DNA from: Actinernus sp. WN-2022
Taxonomy: Eukaryota; Cnidaria; Anthozoa; Actiniaria; Actinernidae
NCBI GenBank assembly: GCA_030867875.1
Contig: JAOWCC010000026.1
Span: 186,001 to 250,000 of the forward strand
Direction of reading: 5' to 3'
DNA: 64,000 nt
The notes under the pieces were generated by a model, which did no database searches, was not told the origin of the DNA, and saw only the letters and a program-made list of their open reading frames with translations. Positions 1 to 12,247 of this stretch are shown here, in pieces. How positions within the stretch are numbered: position 1 is the stretch's first letter; each line of letters starts with the position of its first letter. A program made the translations under genes and the position numbers.

Positions 1-3000
1 TAAATTAGGGCCTCTAGTGATATCAATGTTTTACATCTGTAAATACAGAAAGAGTAACCCTGTTGAAATAAAGGTATCTATCATCTCACGTTGTTTCTGT
101 TGAGTTATCCGTATTTCCCAGCCTCCTCAACAGGCAACTCTTTATCGGTGATGGAGTCTCAGCTCAAATCTGGGGTCTGGGAACGAGGAAAGAGTGGAAG
201 GGGAAGGGGAGAGAGAAAGGAAAAGGAAAGAAGACGTAAGTACAAGCATATACAGCTGTGCTAGATAGATAGACAGATTGCCTTTATTTAAACACGATTA
301 TGATTAAAGCACAAGGCTTATGGGGTCGTGTGTCTACTACTAAGAATAATATAACTGTACATCTATTTACAATACTAAAAATTACTAAGAATACTTACAA
401 ATGTAATAACTGTAATAAATAAATAAACTTTAAATTACTAAATTGAACTTACTAATAAAATAATGATGCTAAGAGTACTACTTTGCTCCCAAACTCTGGC
501 CCGGGTTCGATGCAAATTTGCGTTTACTTCTGTCAAACAACACTGATCTTTTGAACTCTCAATCAAGGATTTGCCTTTTCTTTCTTTTATCTTTCCTTCT
601 CCCTTATCTGCATTCCTTCCTCCTTATATTATATTCTAATTTCACTCAAGTTTAATTTTATTACTCTGTTGAAACATATTTTAAAACTATATTGTAGTAT
701 GAAACTTAGTTTATCCACTGCACACTGATAACATATTCCTTATTTATTTTATTTATTATTATCTATTCTCTCAATATGTGTATACATAATATCTGAATTT
801 CTCTACTGTAATGTCTCCCTAAATAGTATAAAAATAAACTTGAAGCAAAATGTGTCCAAACTGAGAATCAGACGTAAATGGCGCCATAGTTCGGTGATTA
901 GTTGTTATCACAATACCTTCGGACTTTTCAATCAGAGCACTGATTGGTTCTCCTATAATTCGCTGACCAATCATAACACTCGATTTTCGATAAAACGTAA
1001 ATTCTCGAAGGGATTCTGATGTTTAATATATGTCGACGTCGTCGTATATAAATCTCAATCCGCATATGCGACAGCCCAATGCACTCAATCAGAAGCCTCA
1101 CGAAGCTTCCCGTCGGTCGTGAGGCAATAAGCCCTGCGTCCATAACCATGTCCATAACTTTCTGATCCCGCGTTTTATATCTGCATTAGGCAATCAGCGC
1201 AGTTTCTGTCACATTGCCAATCGTTCAGTGGTAAAATAATTTAATTCCCGACAATCTCAAATGGCGGTGAATCATACGTTAGGAAATTACCCTAAAAATA
1301 AAGTGACATTGTCCATGTTTTCTCCTTTGAATCTATGAGATCGATGGCATGTTATGGCGCTATACAAGCATTAACAGTAGTTCCTGTTTATTCGGTTGTC
1401 ATAAGAACTTACTTGAATGATCTTTCTGTGCTATCACGGATGTCGTCAACACCAAATATAGTGTCGAAATGAACCAGTTACGCCACCTCATGTTTCTGAG
1501 CGGGTTCTATGAAAATAGGAAACATTGATTTAGTCGTTTTATATTCATACCAGAAAGAGAAGCAGTATCTAATAATTCAACATTACTCTATTGATATCAG
1601 GAAAGCAACATAAAATCTATTTCCAAGATATCCGGCAATTGTTTTAATTCCTTTCTCTTTCTCAAACACTCTTACACTCTCAGTTAACATGCATCTTATT
1701 ATGACGTATCACGAGTCATTAATTAATGTTTTAACTACAGTCCTTTTATCGTACAGTTATCTTGTATTTTGTGGATAAAAAAATATTTAGTGCTGTTCTG
1801 TTAGGCGCCCCCCTCCCTGGGCCCAGGTGGGGATTTAATTTGAAAAAGTCGTCAATGTAATAAAATTCCCACCAAATGGGATCAAATCCCCACTTCAACA
1901 ACAATTTTCTTTCTTGTCTGATGTATTTCCATAGCACTAAAACTAAAGGGAATATGCTATCTGCGGCTTGATTGTTGAAAGTTCTCATGTTTAATGAAGC
2001 ACAGAACAAAATACTGATGTGGATGTACCCGTCGCCTGCGAACAGGCCTGTTCGCAGGCCAGTGTGGATGTCTATTATTTGAAAGACTGTTCAACTAGTT
2101 TGCTTGCAGGTGGGACACAACTCACTTCCCCTCAGATGCAGTTGCTGAAATAAATGCTTTATTTGTCCATGGTATATTGCTTTTTGTATAGAAACGAGAG
2201 AAAAAAACGATCGCCAACCACAGATGAACTGGGCTCCAGTCAAATCCGCACCCTTCCAAGAACTTTGAAAGTGCATTCACTTGAAGCTGAAGCAAATCAA
2301 GTAAAATCCCCGACCCCCTGGGGCCACGAAAATCGGTCAATCACCATCAAATACCCCACATGTCCCCACCTAATGTTGGGCGGGGGTCGGGATTTCAATT
2401 GATAAGTGTAAAATGTCACTAAAGCTCATGATCATTATTGGCAGCACATTTTCAGCTGACGTATACGTAATTGACACATCAGGCTCTTTGGCATTTTGTG
2501 TTCTAAGGGAATTTCGAACTTTCTTCAGAAAACGAACATAGTTTGGCAAACTGTTAAATATACTCTACAAACATAGTCATGCGAAAAATTTGTTTCCCAC
2601 GACAATGGCTTAAAAACCTTTTCTCCTACTCAGAACACAAACTCAATGTTATTCAGAGGCTTAGCCTCCCCATTTGTAGTTGCAGTGAACTATGTATATA
2701 CACGGATACATGTACAAAGGTCTTCCAGTTTGGGCAGCATACTATGTTGTGTAGCAACCTCAGTTCAATTAATTTTCAGCAATCGAGAATGATTAAAATA
2801 TTAATCACAACTCTTTTGTCGAGAATCTTAGCAACGAAAAATACTTGAGAAATAAGGTCATACGTGACCATTCAGTATTTGTTGGTTGTCGGGTTTTTTA
2901 CCTGAGATCAACAACAAAGACAAACAAAACATGAAAAGTAAATACAAAATAACTATAGTTCATCCTCAATCTTACCGACACTACATCAGTTTCTATCCTT

Positions 3001-3640
3001 GGTATTAAAATAAGACGTTAGACAGCAGAGTAGCGCTAGCTTTAAAGTTATCACATTCGTCTGACCAAACTGTCATTTTGAAGGTCTGTAAAAACATAAG
3101 AACAAGGTGCTACCTTAATAGGAAAAGAAAATTCGGTCTCCAACCTCTTATTGATTGACATTAACGTCTTCTGATCAGACACGAGCCGCAAATCGCTTGT
3201 CATATTACACAAACAATACTAACAGAGGTGACTGCGATTAGCTGGTTAGAAGACTTGACACTCAAATTGGTAACAAAGATAAGAACACTACTAATTAAAA
3301 CATGTTCAGTAAATAGTAATGAATACTAACACTAAATAACATTGTTCTCAACTGGAACCTCTAGTTTATGGTTTAGAGTCTTAGGAAGAAAAAAAACATA
3401 TTAACTAATCATTACCAAAAATCATGTAGAAAATGGCGGATAGCTCATTATGCATAGCTTTTGCAGGCCCATTTCACACCACGTGACAGTTTTCCAGAGG
3501 ATTCAGTGCTTTGTTTTCCACTGAATTATAGAAATTGGTACATTTCCTCTTGGGATATAGAAAAACAAAAGAAACATTACTCAAGGGAACAGTCACGTGG
3601 TCTGAAATGGGGCAACAAACAGGCAAGCTGAAATGATCTA
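1..3640. other. Intergenic region, no gene recognised
   Basis: AT-rich sequence with only short spurious reading frames and no recognisable domain. It contains simple A/T-rich tracts and a G/C-rich stretch near 2310-2400 that looks like a decayed inverted repeat. I see no gene here. Confidence 0.6.
2034..2059. repeat. Perfect 26-bp palindrome
   Basis: The stretch reads identically on both strands, with arms of GCCTGCGAACAGG. It could form a small hairpin and resembles a dispersed fold-back repeat rather than a regulatory site. The flanks do not extend the symmetry. Confidence 0.6.
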
Positions 3641-3649
3641 TCAACGAAC

Positions 3650-3736
3650 TCTCTCGTGGTTTAACGGTTAGTTTTGGGGATGGATAAACCACTGCATTGA
3701 TTCCTTACCGGCCCGAGTTCGATTCCCGGTTCAGGC
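3650..3736 (+). repeat. tRNA-like segment, probable SINE head or tRNA pseudogene
   Basis: An A-box-like stretch (TGGTTTAACGGTTAG) lies about 55 bp before a B-box-like stretch (GAGTTCGATTCC), the usual pol III internal promoter layout. The 3' half resembles a tRNA T-arm and acceptor, but the 5' half does not give a clean cloverleaf. A SINE head or decayed tRNA is more likely than a working tRNA gene. Confidence 0.35.
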
Positions 3737-4380
3737 ATGATTTCTTATATATACTGAGGATAACGTAAATCCTTCACTTGTATCGCAAATTTGTGCCGTT
3801 TCGGATGTTCGTGAAAAATGTCTTAAAGGCGCTGTGTCACCGTACTGCGCATGTGTGAAAATCTGATGTGTTTTTAATTATGTTCGGGCCCGGAACGAAA
3901 TTCTCAGAGCGGTGAAATATCGATTTTTAAATCGACTTCCATCAGTGTTGTTTTTGAACTCATCCTTGCCTCCTTTTGTCATTTATGGAAATGTAAGATG
4001 TGTTTGTTTATTCAAAATTAGTCGTTGCAGACTGCAACACAACTAAAACAAAAAAGCATAAGTGATGCTTACCGGCGGGGAATACCGACACTATGTACTC
4101 TGAATACAGCAGCCGAAAAACGCAAGAAATTGGAAGTTTTTTTGGCATTCCAACCAGAAGCGAAGTGGGTTTGGATGTCCAGTAGACATGAAACACATGG
4201 CAACTTTTCAAGTCATATTATAAATGATATGGCAGTTTTCAACAGCGATACGAAGAAATATATATCTACGGCTTAGAAACGAGGCTGAAATTATATTAAC
4301 CGACCGGAGTTCGAAACGTTAGATAAAACCTTTCTTTGCTGGCAAAACGACCTCATGAACTCAAACACGATAGCCTTGTA

Positions 4381-5030
4381 AGCAATCGACATACATATGA
4401 AGCTATAGAAGTTATTATCGACTATATGAGAGTCAAACATCGAACTGCTATGAAAGTAACCGCTTGTCAGTTTTCGCACTTTCTTGACAAGCGAACTTTT
4501 GTACTTTCGACACACGGTCGCAAAACTGTACGAAATCTCCAAGAATAAATCCCTAATGTCCAAACTAACGGGGGAAACTGAAAGAGGAAATCTTAATGAC
4601 CAATCGACATACATATGAAGCTCCAGAAGTAATTATTGAATACATGAGAACCCATAGAGCAAACTGATCAGTAATAATGAACGCGCTATTAGTTTCACGG
4701 ACATTTGTGACTACTGAACTCGCGCTGCAGCATAGCTTGTATTACTGTATGAAAACTCCCGTTTAAAAAAATCCTGATGCCGAAAGGCCCAGAGCATCTT
4801 AAACAAGATCCTTCTGACCAATCGATATAAATATTAAGCTGTGAAAGTAAGTTTCCAGTCCATAACAGTCGATAGTGCAAACTAGTAAACAGCCAATAGT
4901 AATTAACCTTGCATACTTTCGCGAGTACTGAACTTTCTAGCGTCAAATGCACTCTCTACTCAATGCTGTTTACCTTGGATGTAGGAAGAATAAAATCCAC
5001 GGCTATCACCCGACCAGTGTGGCGTTTCCG
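4381..5030. repeat. Three diverged tandem units of about 217 bp
   Basis: Related sequence begins near 4381, 4599 and 4815, each opening with an AATCGAYATAMATAT-type motif followed by similar downstream text. The units are strongly diverged. The short reading frames here are not coding. Confidence 0.45.
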
Positions 5031-5429
5031 GCAATTCATTTTGATTGATTCTCATTGGATGTTACACAATACAGCTATCAGTTCAATTTCTGGAGACTGT
5101 GACATGCGCAGTACCGTGATACGGCGCCGTTAAGGTCGGCACATACGAAGGGATAAGTCCCAGGGAGTTGTCCCGGGGACAAATCCCTTGTTGTGTTCAG
5201 ACGAGGGGACGTGTTGCAGGGACATTGTGATTTTAGCAGACGCCATCTTAAAATATTGTTCGTAAGGTCTTGTGGAAAAGTAAAATGACGTTTTACGATT
5301 GGTTTATTTTCATTTGGGCCCAGGGACATGAACAGTTCATACCAGGGTACAATCACATTTTGTCACTGGGACGTGTCCCAGTTTGATTTGAAGGGACAAA
5401 ATGTTGTCCCCGAGACAAAAATTTTCCTA

Positions 5430-5520
5430 GTTAATAATAATGCCCATATTTATATAGCGCCATATCACCACAGTCTCATGGCGCTTTACAAATTACTGAC
5501 ATCCTGTCAGTGAAGTTACA
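5430..5520. repeat. SINE 3'-end fragment
   Basis: A TAATAATAATG-type tail followed by a block containing TATATAGCGCCATATCA and CATGGCGCTTTACA matches the tail region of the fuller SINE copy at 34844-35218. Only this tail portion is present. Confidence 0.55.
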
Positions 5521-6377
5521 TACTGCTTATACTCTTAGCAGTTTTCGATCTGGCTACAGAAGCTTCTTCTCTTGAATTAAACTCTTCAGTTATAAACGGT
5601 AATTCACACGGCATTCATGTAAAGCAGGTAGTTTGTAGCTATATTAGATTAGTTAGTAGTTTTCATAATTTATCATATTTTATTGAGCGATTGTATTAAT
5701 ATAATTATTTATTTTCAGTAATTTATATCCTTATACAATACAATACAAGAAGCCGCCATTACAGTTCCAAAGCTAGCCTACCAAGGAACCCACGTTTTCA
5801 GATCAAAACATACAGGAGACGAAGACGTTTTGTCTGCCATTCTCCACTCCACCGACGGCTTACTATTCAAAGGTATTACCGCTGTTTAGAGCAAATGCAG
5901 CCTCTAATATAATAAAACGAGGAATTGAGCTGCATTTGGGTCCCTGTGGTCTAGCGCCAACACGACGCTATCTTTGTTATTTTCGGCATAATGCGCATGC
6001 TCGGTACCCTTATTTTAACGCCGCTGTTCGGCTTAATCGCGGTCGCAAAATGTCCATGATTTCTGGTAATGCCTAATTTTATCTTTATTTCAACATATTC
6101 TCTTCAATGTAATTGCTCAATAGCATGAAGGGTCAACAATAAAGCTCTAGTAGAATAACCTAACAAATTATGGTGAAGATACTGATTACAGATTACGTTT
6201 TACTCAAATCCAAACTCGGCACTGATAAACTCGATCCGCTTAACGACCCCCATAGCTCATAATAATAATAATCATAATCATAATAAAGGTTTATTCACAG
6301 CCTATCCATTCTAATGAATGGCTCTTCATCTGTGACGATACAAAATAAATACGATATAACAAAATAAGTAGATACAT

Positions 6378-6758
6378 GAGCCCATTACCAGGAGCGTTCC
6401 TCTGATATGGGTTGGGTCCCCAGCACAGAGGTAGATGAGGCTATTTTTAGATTCGAAATTCCCGCGAAAAGAGGTCGCCGCCATGTTGGTGCCCTTAAAC
6501 AATAGATCCCTCGTTTGCTTCTTTTGTTGGAGCACCAACATTTGAATCTCTGGGGATTGAGTGAAAACCAGCAATTCGAATTCCCGCGTTGAAAGTGAGA
6601 AGAATGATAATGAGAAGTAACGTTAGCTATCTGATTGGCTAGGAATAGCCTACCTTTGTTCTTTTTCGCGCGAAACGCAATGCTAAAAATAGCCTCATCT
6701 ACCTCTGTGCTGGGGTACAGACACAGTGGGGAAGATGGACGCTCCTGGTAATGGGCTC
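6378..6758. mobile_element. MITE with long terminal inverted repeats
   Basis: The left end begins GAGCCCATTACCAGGAGCG and the right end is its complement. A second paired block (AGCACAGAGGTAGATGAGG) follows inside. No open frame is present and I found no clear target duplication. It is a non-autonomous DNA transposon of unassigned superfamily. Confidence 0.6.
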
Positions 6759-7224
6759 CTGGTAGATATAGATATAATAAAAAGTTATACTATTATACAA
6801 ATATAAGTATACCATTTTTTTAATAATATTTACATCATAAAATCTTCTAACGAGACATCCCTAATTAAGATAGCTAATAAAATTTCAGTTTAAAATTACC
6901 CACCACCCCACCTTACCCCAACCCATTTAAGACTTAATGTTACGATAATAAAATTAATGTATGTCCCAACCTACAATACCCCCCCCCCCCCCAACCCGTA
7001 CCCATTCGAGACTAGGAATTGCGATACTAGAATTACGACGCGAGACGTTCCTTTGCCATTGCCATTATATATTTTCTGGTTTGCTTGATAAAGTTTTTAG
7101 AATTAATTGATTGTCTGATATAGGCAGCCAGCATGTTAAAAATGGCAGAACAAGATTCCTGATGTTTGCTCATTTCGCTGTGGTAATAATTATTTAACCT
7201 GTACCTACATTAATCACGGCCAAA

Positions 7225-8040
7225 CTAATTATACATTTCACTCGACTGGCGAGATTAGGCCCATCAAACATCTCATTGACTGTAACTCACATATGTGGTT
7301 CATTGTAAACGCTGTAATGCTCAATACATAGGAGAAACTAAGCGCCGCCTTAAAGTGCCTATTACCCTTTTGCAATTTTGATAGCTTATGAACCTCCGAA
7401 ATGTTTTGAGTACTTCTGTGAAGAAGGTTTTGGTTTAAAGTGAATACTTTATGTTCTACGCTCGTTTGAAATCGTGTAAATGTGACCTTTCCTGACCCAT
7501 GACCGCGTAAGGAAAAGCCTGGGTTGAAACCTGGGTAGACGTCATCTCATTAATGCATTATTCTCCATGGCAACTTTTTATCACAACAAGATCGATGCAT
7601 AGAAAATATACACAGTTTTTGAGTTGTTAGTAAAGAAAAAAGTCATTTTAGTCAACATGTTAAGTATTTCTTCAAATGATTGCAAAGCCGAATTAATTAT
7701 ATGACGTCAATATGACGTCTATACAGGTATCGACCCAGGCTTTTACTTACGCGGTCATGGATCAGGAAAGGTTACATTTACACGATTTCAAATAAGCGCA
7801 GAACATAAAGTAGTGAATCAAAATCAAAACTTTCTTCACAGAAGTACTCAAAACATTTTGGAGGTTCATAAGTTATAAAAATTAGAAAAGGGTTATAGGC
7901 ACTTTAAATATAGCTTTAATGAACACCGCCGCCATGTTTACAAACCTACTAACTGCTGTCTCGGATCAACTAACACCATTCCCCTAATGACATGCAATAG
8001 TCATTTCCTAGGATAACTGTGGTTTTTAGAGATTGACATC
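7225..8040 (+). pseudogene. Penelope-like element GIY-YIG endonuclease fragment, split by a MITE
   Basis: Before 7350 the translation contains a CNAQYIGETKRRLK-type motif typical of the GIY-YIG endonuclease of Penelope-like retroelements. After 7908 the frame resumes with a FNEHRRHVYKPT-type continuation. The intervening 7354-7903 is a separate MITE flanked by TTAA. Both halves are short and no complete element remains. Confidence 0.6.
7354..7903. mobile_element. piggyBac-type MITE, TTAA duplication
   Basis: A 550-bp non-coding element flanked on both sides by TTAA (7350-7353 and 7904-7907). Its terminal inverted repeats are about 195 bp and diverged by several percent, beginning AGTGCCTAT and containing the shared block GTTTTGAGTACTTCTGTGAA. 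TTAA duplication and AGTGCC tips suggest piggyBac-family mobilisation. It interrupts a Penelope coding frame. Confidence 0.75.
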
Positions 8041-8639
8041 AAAGCGAGGCTTTGGTAACTACAGTTCCAAAATGGCGGACCAAGAAGGTCTGCAAGTGCA
8101 TGTACGTCGAGGAACTATTATACTTATTGCTGTGTTCCACTCTGCCACAACTATAGTGGTAAAATTGTTGATGGAAGGCCAGTGAAACTGCACAGAATAA
8201 AAAATAAATAAACTAAAGAGGTTGTGGGTAAATAGCCTAAAAATGTGAGGAAAAACTTTACACTATAAGACGCGCACTTCAAAGGTGGAGAAAGGACCGA
8301 AATCAAGGTGTGTGATACCTACAATATTCCCATGAAAACCACCACCTAATTCTCCAACTTCAAAACGTCCTCTGCCGCACAGAGTTAACATAAAATCGAA
8401 GATTGCTTCCACGACTATACTCCACAGTCCACTTGTATCCCCAGTTAATTCAGAGGGGGCTAAACTGACCTAAAAAAAGATGCTGGTGTGCAGGTTTGTC
8501 TTCCTTCTATTACTGCAGAGGTTCTGAAAGAGGATTGAAGATGAAATGCCAGATTCTACACTGGATTCGTAAATGTCGCTACATTCATGGCTTGGACAAC
8601 TGGAGCAGGGATTTAGCACAGACATTTTGTGTTTCTTCA

Positions 8640-9420
8640 TTGATTTATACCTATTGTTCTCCATTGGTTTAGCTGTCAAATTTGACAAGAATACAAAAGG
8701 TATATATATATTTGCAGTGCAGTGTTTTTGCAAATGGGTATATATATAATGTATATGAATTAATAAGACAAACTTTCCAACGATGGTGTCGCTAGCTAGG
8801 AGGATCCAACTGGATACAAGATAGTTATAGTGTAAAATACAATACAAACAATACATACAATAGACTCTGTACTTGTGATAAAAATATGGCGAAAGGAAAC
8901 TAATTAAGAACAAAGATAAAAATATAAAATATGCCATGGCGTAGGCTGAAGAGAATCTTAGTAATCTAATGATATCTCCATATGCGTAGTGGCATGTATA
9001 AGAATAGGCTATCAAAGGCATGGATAACAATAAGAGTCATGTACATTGTAGGTACTCATAATAAGCCCGATGGTGACTGAGGTGAAAGAAAGGCAGACTA
9101 ATATAATGCAATGCGGTATTAAAAATATTGGCGTGTAGAAAAATGCACTCTCAAAACATGGGCAACAATAGATGAGTATGTAAGTGTAGTGAACAAACTC
9201 GATGGCAACAAAGGCGGAAGAACGGCAGACTAATTATAATTATATCTAATGCGGTTCTTCGAATTGAATTCTTGCCTTTTGTTAAATCCATGTGGGTTGA
9301 GTGTGCATAATTGAGCACTCCAGAAAACCTCCCTAGTGAAGAGAACTTTGTGCTGATTATTAGAAGTATTTAAAATTTGTTCGATACTTCAAAAAGGCAT
9401 GAATGATTAATGAGCATTTT
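8640..9420 (-). mobile_element. 3' portion of a Penelope-like element, minus strand
   Basis: Reads in reverse as the end of a GIY-YIG endonuclease region followed by a 3' untranslated part. It matches 34000-34835 on the opposite strand. The 186-aa open frame across 8470-9030 is low-complexity, tyrosine- and isoleucine-rich, and is probably part of the repeat rather than a gene. Confidence 0.55.
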
Positions 9421-10039
9421 GTCCAATCAGATGAAGCAAATCAGTCACGTGCATGCTCCTTTATACCTGATAAAATCTCATCTTTCTAAAAGAGGCCCGC
9501 GGAGGGATTTGAATTCTGTCCCAGAGAGAAACGGGTTTAATGATTGAGACAATGGAATTTCTATTGATGTTTCAGCTTTCTCATTGAATTGCTAATTAGG
9601 ATGAACGTTTTATATAAAGAATACTAATAAACATGAAATTTTATATAAAGCTTCATCCTAATTAAGAATTCACTGATAAAGACCCAAAGATAGCAAAAAG
9701 TACACGGAACATAAGGTACTTAGATAATACATTTTGCACTAAATTTACTAATATCAGCAGACTACCGAGATACACAGATAATATTTTTAAAATGAAGTTA
9801 TCCAACTACCATTACTTCTTTACCGAGCCACTGTTTAGTTCCAATTATTAAACCAAACACAAAGCCGTAACATAATAACAACGTGCATTAAACTTACATA
9901 TTTTGTGCCGGAGTCAAAAATTGAGGGTCTGCCGTCATGACAGTCACATCGCTTTCCAATTCTTGAACTTTATCGAGGTAAACCACGACACCAAATCCTT
10001 CAAGTGCAGGTTCTTCTTGCATTGCGAAACGCCGCTTCA

Positions 10040-10045
10040 AACAAC
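10040..10045 (+). repeat. Left 6-bp target-site duplication (AACAAC)
   Basis: AACAAC directly abuts the left tip (AGTAGTGGG) of the palindromic element and is repeated exactly at 15246-15251 after the right tip (CCCACTACT). A 6-bp duplication with AG...CT ends is the pattern left by Polinton/Maverick integrases. Confidence 0.85.
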
Positions 10046-10074
10046 AGTAGTGGGAGAGGCACCGAATTACCCCC

Positions 10075-10232
10075 CTTTTTGGTGAGCTATGTCAATTTTT
10101 GGTGAGCGCTCATTAATTCAATGACGTCACAGTCTTATTGTCTTAGGTCATGCATAAATTAATTAGGGTGTACGGCCCTTTTTTAAGGCGCTATGCTAAT
10201 TTTTAAGGCGCGCTCATGAATAAAGTGCGTCA
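10075..10232 (+). repeat. Two related terminal motif blocks
   Basis: Positions 10075-10128 and 10178-10232 are diverged copies of one design: TTTTTGGTGAGCTATG, repeat, GCGCTCATTAAT versus TTTTTAAGGCGCTATG, repeat, GCGCTCATGAAT. Each contains an internal doublet. The mirror copies lie at about 15060-15217. Placed just inside the tip, they could bind a replication or integration protein; that role is inference. Confidence 0.6.
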
Positions 10233-10333
10233 TATGAATAAAGTGGAATCTCATTAACTCAGAGGATTATCTATTATTTCTGTGAATGAGGTAATCGATC
10301 TATTCGGGCATGTTTGGGCAAAGCTTGAGCGGC

Positions 10334-10440
10334 TATAAAACCAGAACCTGTGTCTCTGAGTGAGTACAACCCAAAGTGTAAAACCAGAACCTGTGTCTCC
10401 GAGTCAGTTCAACCCAAAGTATAAAACCAGAAAACTCCAA
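10334..10440 (+). promoter_or_regulatory. Repeated TATA-type promoter of gene A, left arm
   Basis: About 2.3 tandem copies of a unit near 45-50 bp, each opening with a TATAAAACCAGAA or TAAAACCAGAA core, end just before the gene A start at 10448. The multiplied TATA-like core resembles a multi-start promoter. The mirror copy is at about 14850-14957. Confidence 0.5.
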
Positions 10441-10447
10441 CTACAAG

Positions 10448-10999
10448 ATGGCAAGGAAACCTATATCAGAAGACACTATTTGCATCGATGAAGTTGAAGT
10501 TGTCGAAAGAAACAGAGCATTTCACAGGATATCAAGTACAATACATTTGGTGTATGCTGCACTCTGTGAAAAACCAATCTATGCCGAGAAAGAAAGACAA
10601 TGCGAAACAAATCACCCAAGCCAAAGACAGCACGATTGCTTGATGTTATCCGAAGAGGAAGCGTGGAATTTGTTCTACAACAATGCAAAAGACGAAGTCA
10701 AACCAGAGAGAGTGTGGGAGATTGTCAACGCTGTTTGCTACATGTTGAACATTGAAATTCATCGCTCATGGAAAGTTTACCTATCTGAACTTTACAAGTT
10801 ACCCTGGACCACAGTGTATCTCTTACATCTTCAGTTCAGTAACAACGGATCTTCTATCATTGATCAAGTGCTTGAAGTAGTGAGACGTGAAATACATCCA
10901 CTGAATGACATTGAACAACACGGCTTTGCCTCAAGATATTCTGTGTCTGTTCCAGAACAATTTTTTAGAAAAGATGAAGAGTTTATGGAGATTGATTGA
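10448..10999 (+). CDS. Palindrome gene A, left copy, 183-aa unknown protein
   Basis: Intact 183-aa frame transcribed inward from the left tip. No recognised domain. It is mixed-charge and mostly predicted helical, with an acidic KDEEFMEID C-terminus, no signal peptide and no membrane segment. The start is supported by the promoter repeats ending about 10 bp upstream and by the identical frame in the right arm at 14291-14842. The two copies differ at only five residues with no stop or frameshift, which suggests selection or recent duplication. An AATAAA signal follows at about 11026, fitting a eukaryotic transcript. It converges on gene B. Function unknown; it could be structural or act in replication. 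Confidence 0.75.
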   Translation: MARKPISEDTICIDEVEVVERNRAFHRISSTIHLVYAALCEKPIYAEKERQCETNHPSQRQHDCLMLSEEEAWNLFYNNAKDEVKPERVWEIVNAVCYMLNIEIHRSWKVYLSELYKLPWTTVYLLHLQFSNNGSSIIDQVLEVVRREIHPLNDIEQHGFASRYSVSVPEQFFRKDEEFMEID

Positions 11000-11614
11000 C
11001 TTTGTAATTACTTTAACTTTTAAATCAATAAAGTTCACTTGTTTTGATTGAACAGGTTTGGGCAAATCTTTGTTATGAATAACAATACACTATTGTTTTG
11101 GTAATCTGCTCTATAGTAACCCAACGATATTTTTTATATCATTCACAACTCACTCGTAACGTAATTCTGAATATTTATAAACATTTACTAATAACAGTAA
11201 ATCCACTGTGACTCATAAGATCAACTCTGCTATTGTTCTTAGGGATTAGCGATAACTGAAGGGCCTATTGTTTTCATTGAGAACTGAACTGAACTATAAC
11301 TACCATACGATTAAAAACAAACCAGATAAATTAAACAAAGTTTATTCGATCTCAAAAACACCAATTTGCAGTTCGTTTTCCTTATCGTCGCGGAGTTGAT
11401 AACTTTCTTATTTCTCAGTTCTTGGGTTGATATAATGTACCGTGTTACAAGATTACACTGATTTATGTTTCATTGATTTTTTTCTTGTTGACAAATGCTG
11501 CTTACTGATTGCTTATATTAAAACGATGACAAGAGGAAGACTATTTTTAAAGACATTTATTAATAGAAATCGACTTAATAAGACTTGTTTCTAAAAGGTA
11601 CAAATGTTTGTTAA
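11000..11614. other. Convergent 3' untranslated region between genes A and B, left arm
   Basis: About 615 bp, AT-rich, with no further gene. It contains the polyadenylation signal of gene A. The mirror interval in the right arm carries about 9 extra bases near 14010. Confidence 0.5.
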
Positions 11615-12055
11615 TCACGGGAACCGGCACTGTTCCGGAATAGGTTGTTTTTGGAATTGTTTATTCAACAATAATTTTCGATGGTGAATTGCAGCCTCGG
11701 TCGCTTCTTTCCATCCATAATCTTCCATGTTCATCAAGTTTTTCTTTGTTTCCAAGATTTTTCGGAAATCAGGATCTTTTCTTAAGCTGTGAATCCATTT
11801 CATATCTTCGAACAACGCTTCTCTTAGGTCTTTTCTATAGGTCGGAACCAAAGCGTTACTGGCTTTGATTTCAGCAACTTCATGACTATCCCCATCGTGT
11901 TCATACTTTTGAACCAACGCTTCCCAATCTTCCTGGTGCCGTTCTTTAGCTTCGTTTCGAATTCTTTCCCAAACAACCTCTTCTCCGTCATAACTATCAT
12001 CAGTGGAGTCCGTGCTCTCCTGAGAATCAGAGCTTTGATAAGAATCTTCAGTCAT
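11615..12055 (-). CDS. Palindrome gene B, left copy, acidic protein with shortened N-terminus
   Basis: A 146-aa frame matching the 157-aa copy in the right arm. The right copy's ATG corresponds to ACG here (near 12096), so translation would begin at the next in-frame ATG and lose 11 residues. The protein starts with an acidic serine/aspartate-rich stretch (about residues 1-25), followed by a charged helical body containing VWERIRNEAKERHQEDW, PTYRKDLREALFEDMKWIH and EATEAAIHHRKLLLN blocks (the left copy reads VVWERIR). I recall loosely similar helical proteins in cnidarian virus-like gene arrays but cannot name a family. It lies downstream of gene C on the same strand. Confidence 0.65.
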   Translation of the reverse strand: MTEDSYQSSDSQESTDSTDDSYDGEEVVWERIRNEAKERHQEDWEALVQKYEHDGDSHEVAEIKASNALVPTYRKDLREALFEDMKWIHSLRKDPDFRKILETKKNLMNMEDYGWKEATEAAIHHRKLLLNKQFQKQPIPEQCRFP

Positions 12056-12247
12056 TTCATCATCTGAGTTGGAACGATTAGCAGCCGTCGTTTATATCTT
12101 TACTCTTCTAGGATCGGGAGTATAATGTCAGACCCTTAAAAGTTTCCAACTTTATAGAAAACAAATTGGCGTGGTCACTAAGTTTAATAAATGTCGATTA
12201 GCTGATTTAGCTAAGGTCTCTCAGTTAGACCAACATAAGCAGGATTC

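Noticed and set aside
5142..5420. Inverted GGGACA/TGTCCC-rich block as a MITE
   Set aside because: Several short complementary words occur, but I could not define consistent ends or a duplication.
8470..9030. 186-aa open frame on the minus strand
   Set aside because: Low-complexity, Y/I/L-rich and shared with a repeat at 34490-34732. Most likely part of a Penelope-like 3' region, not a gene.
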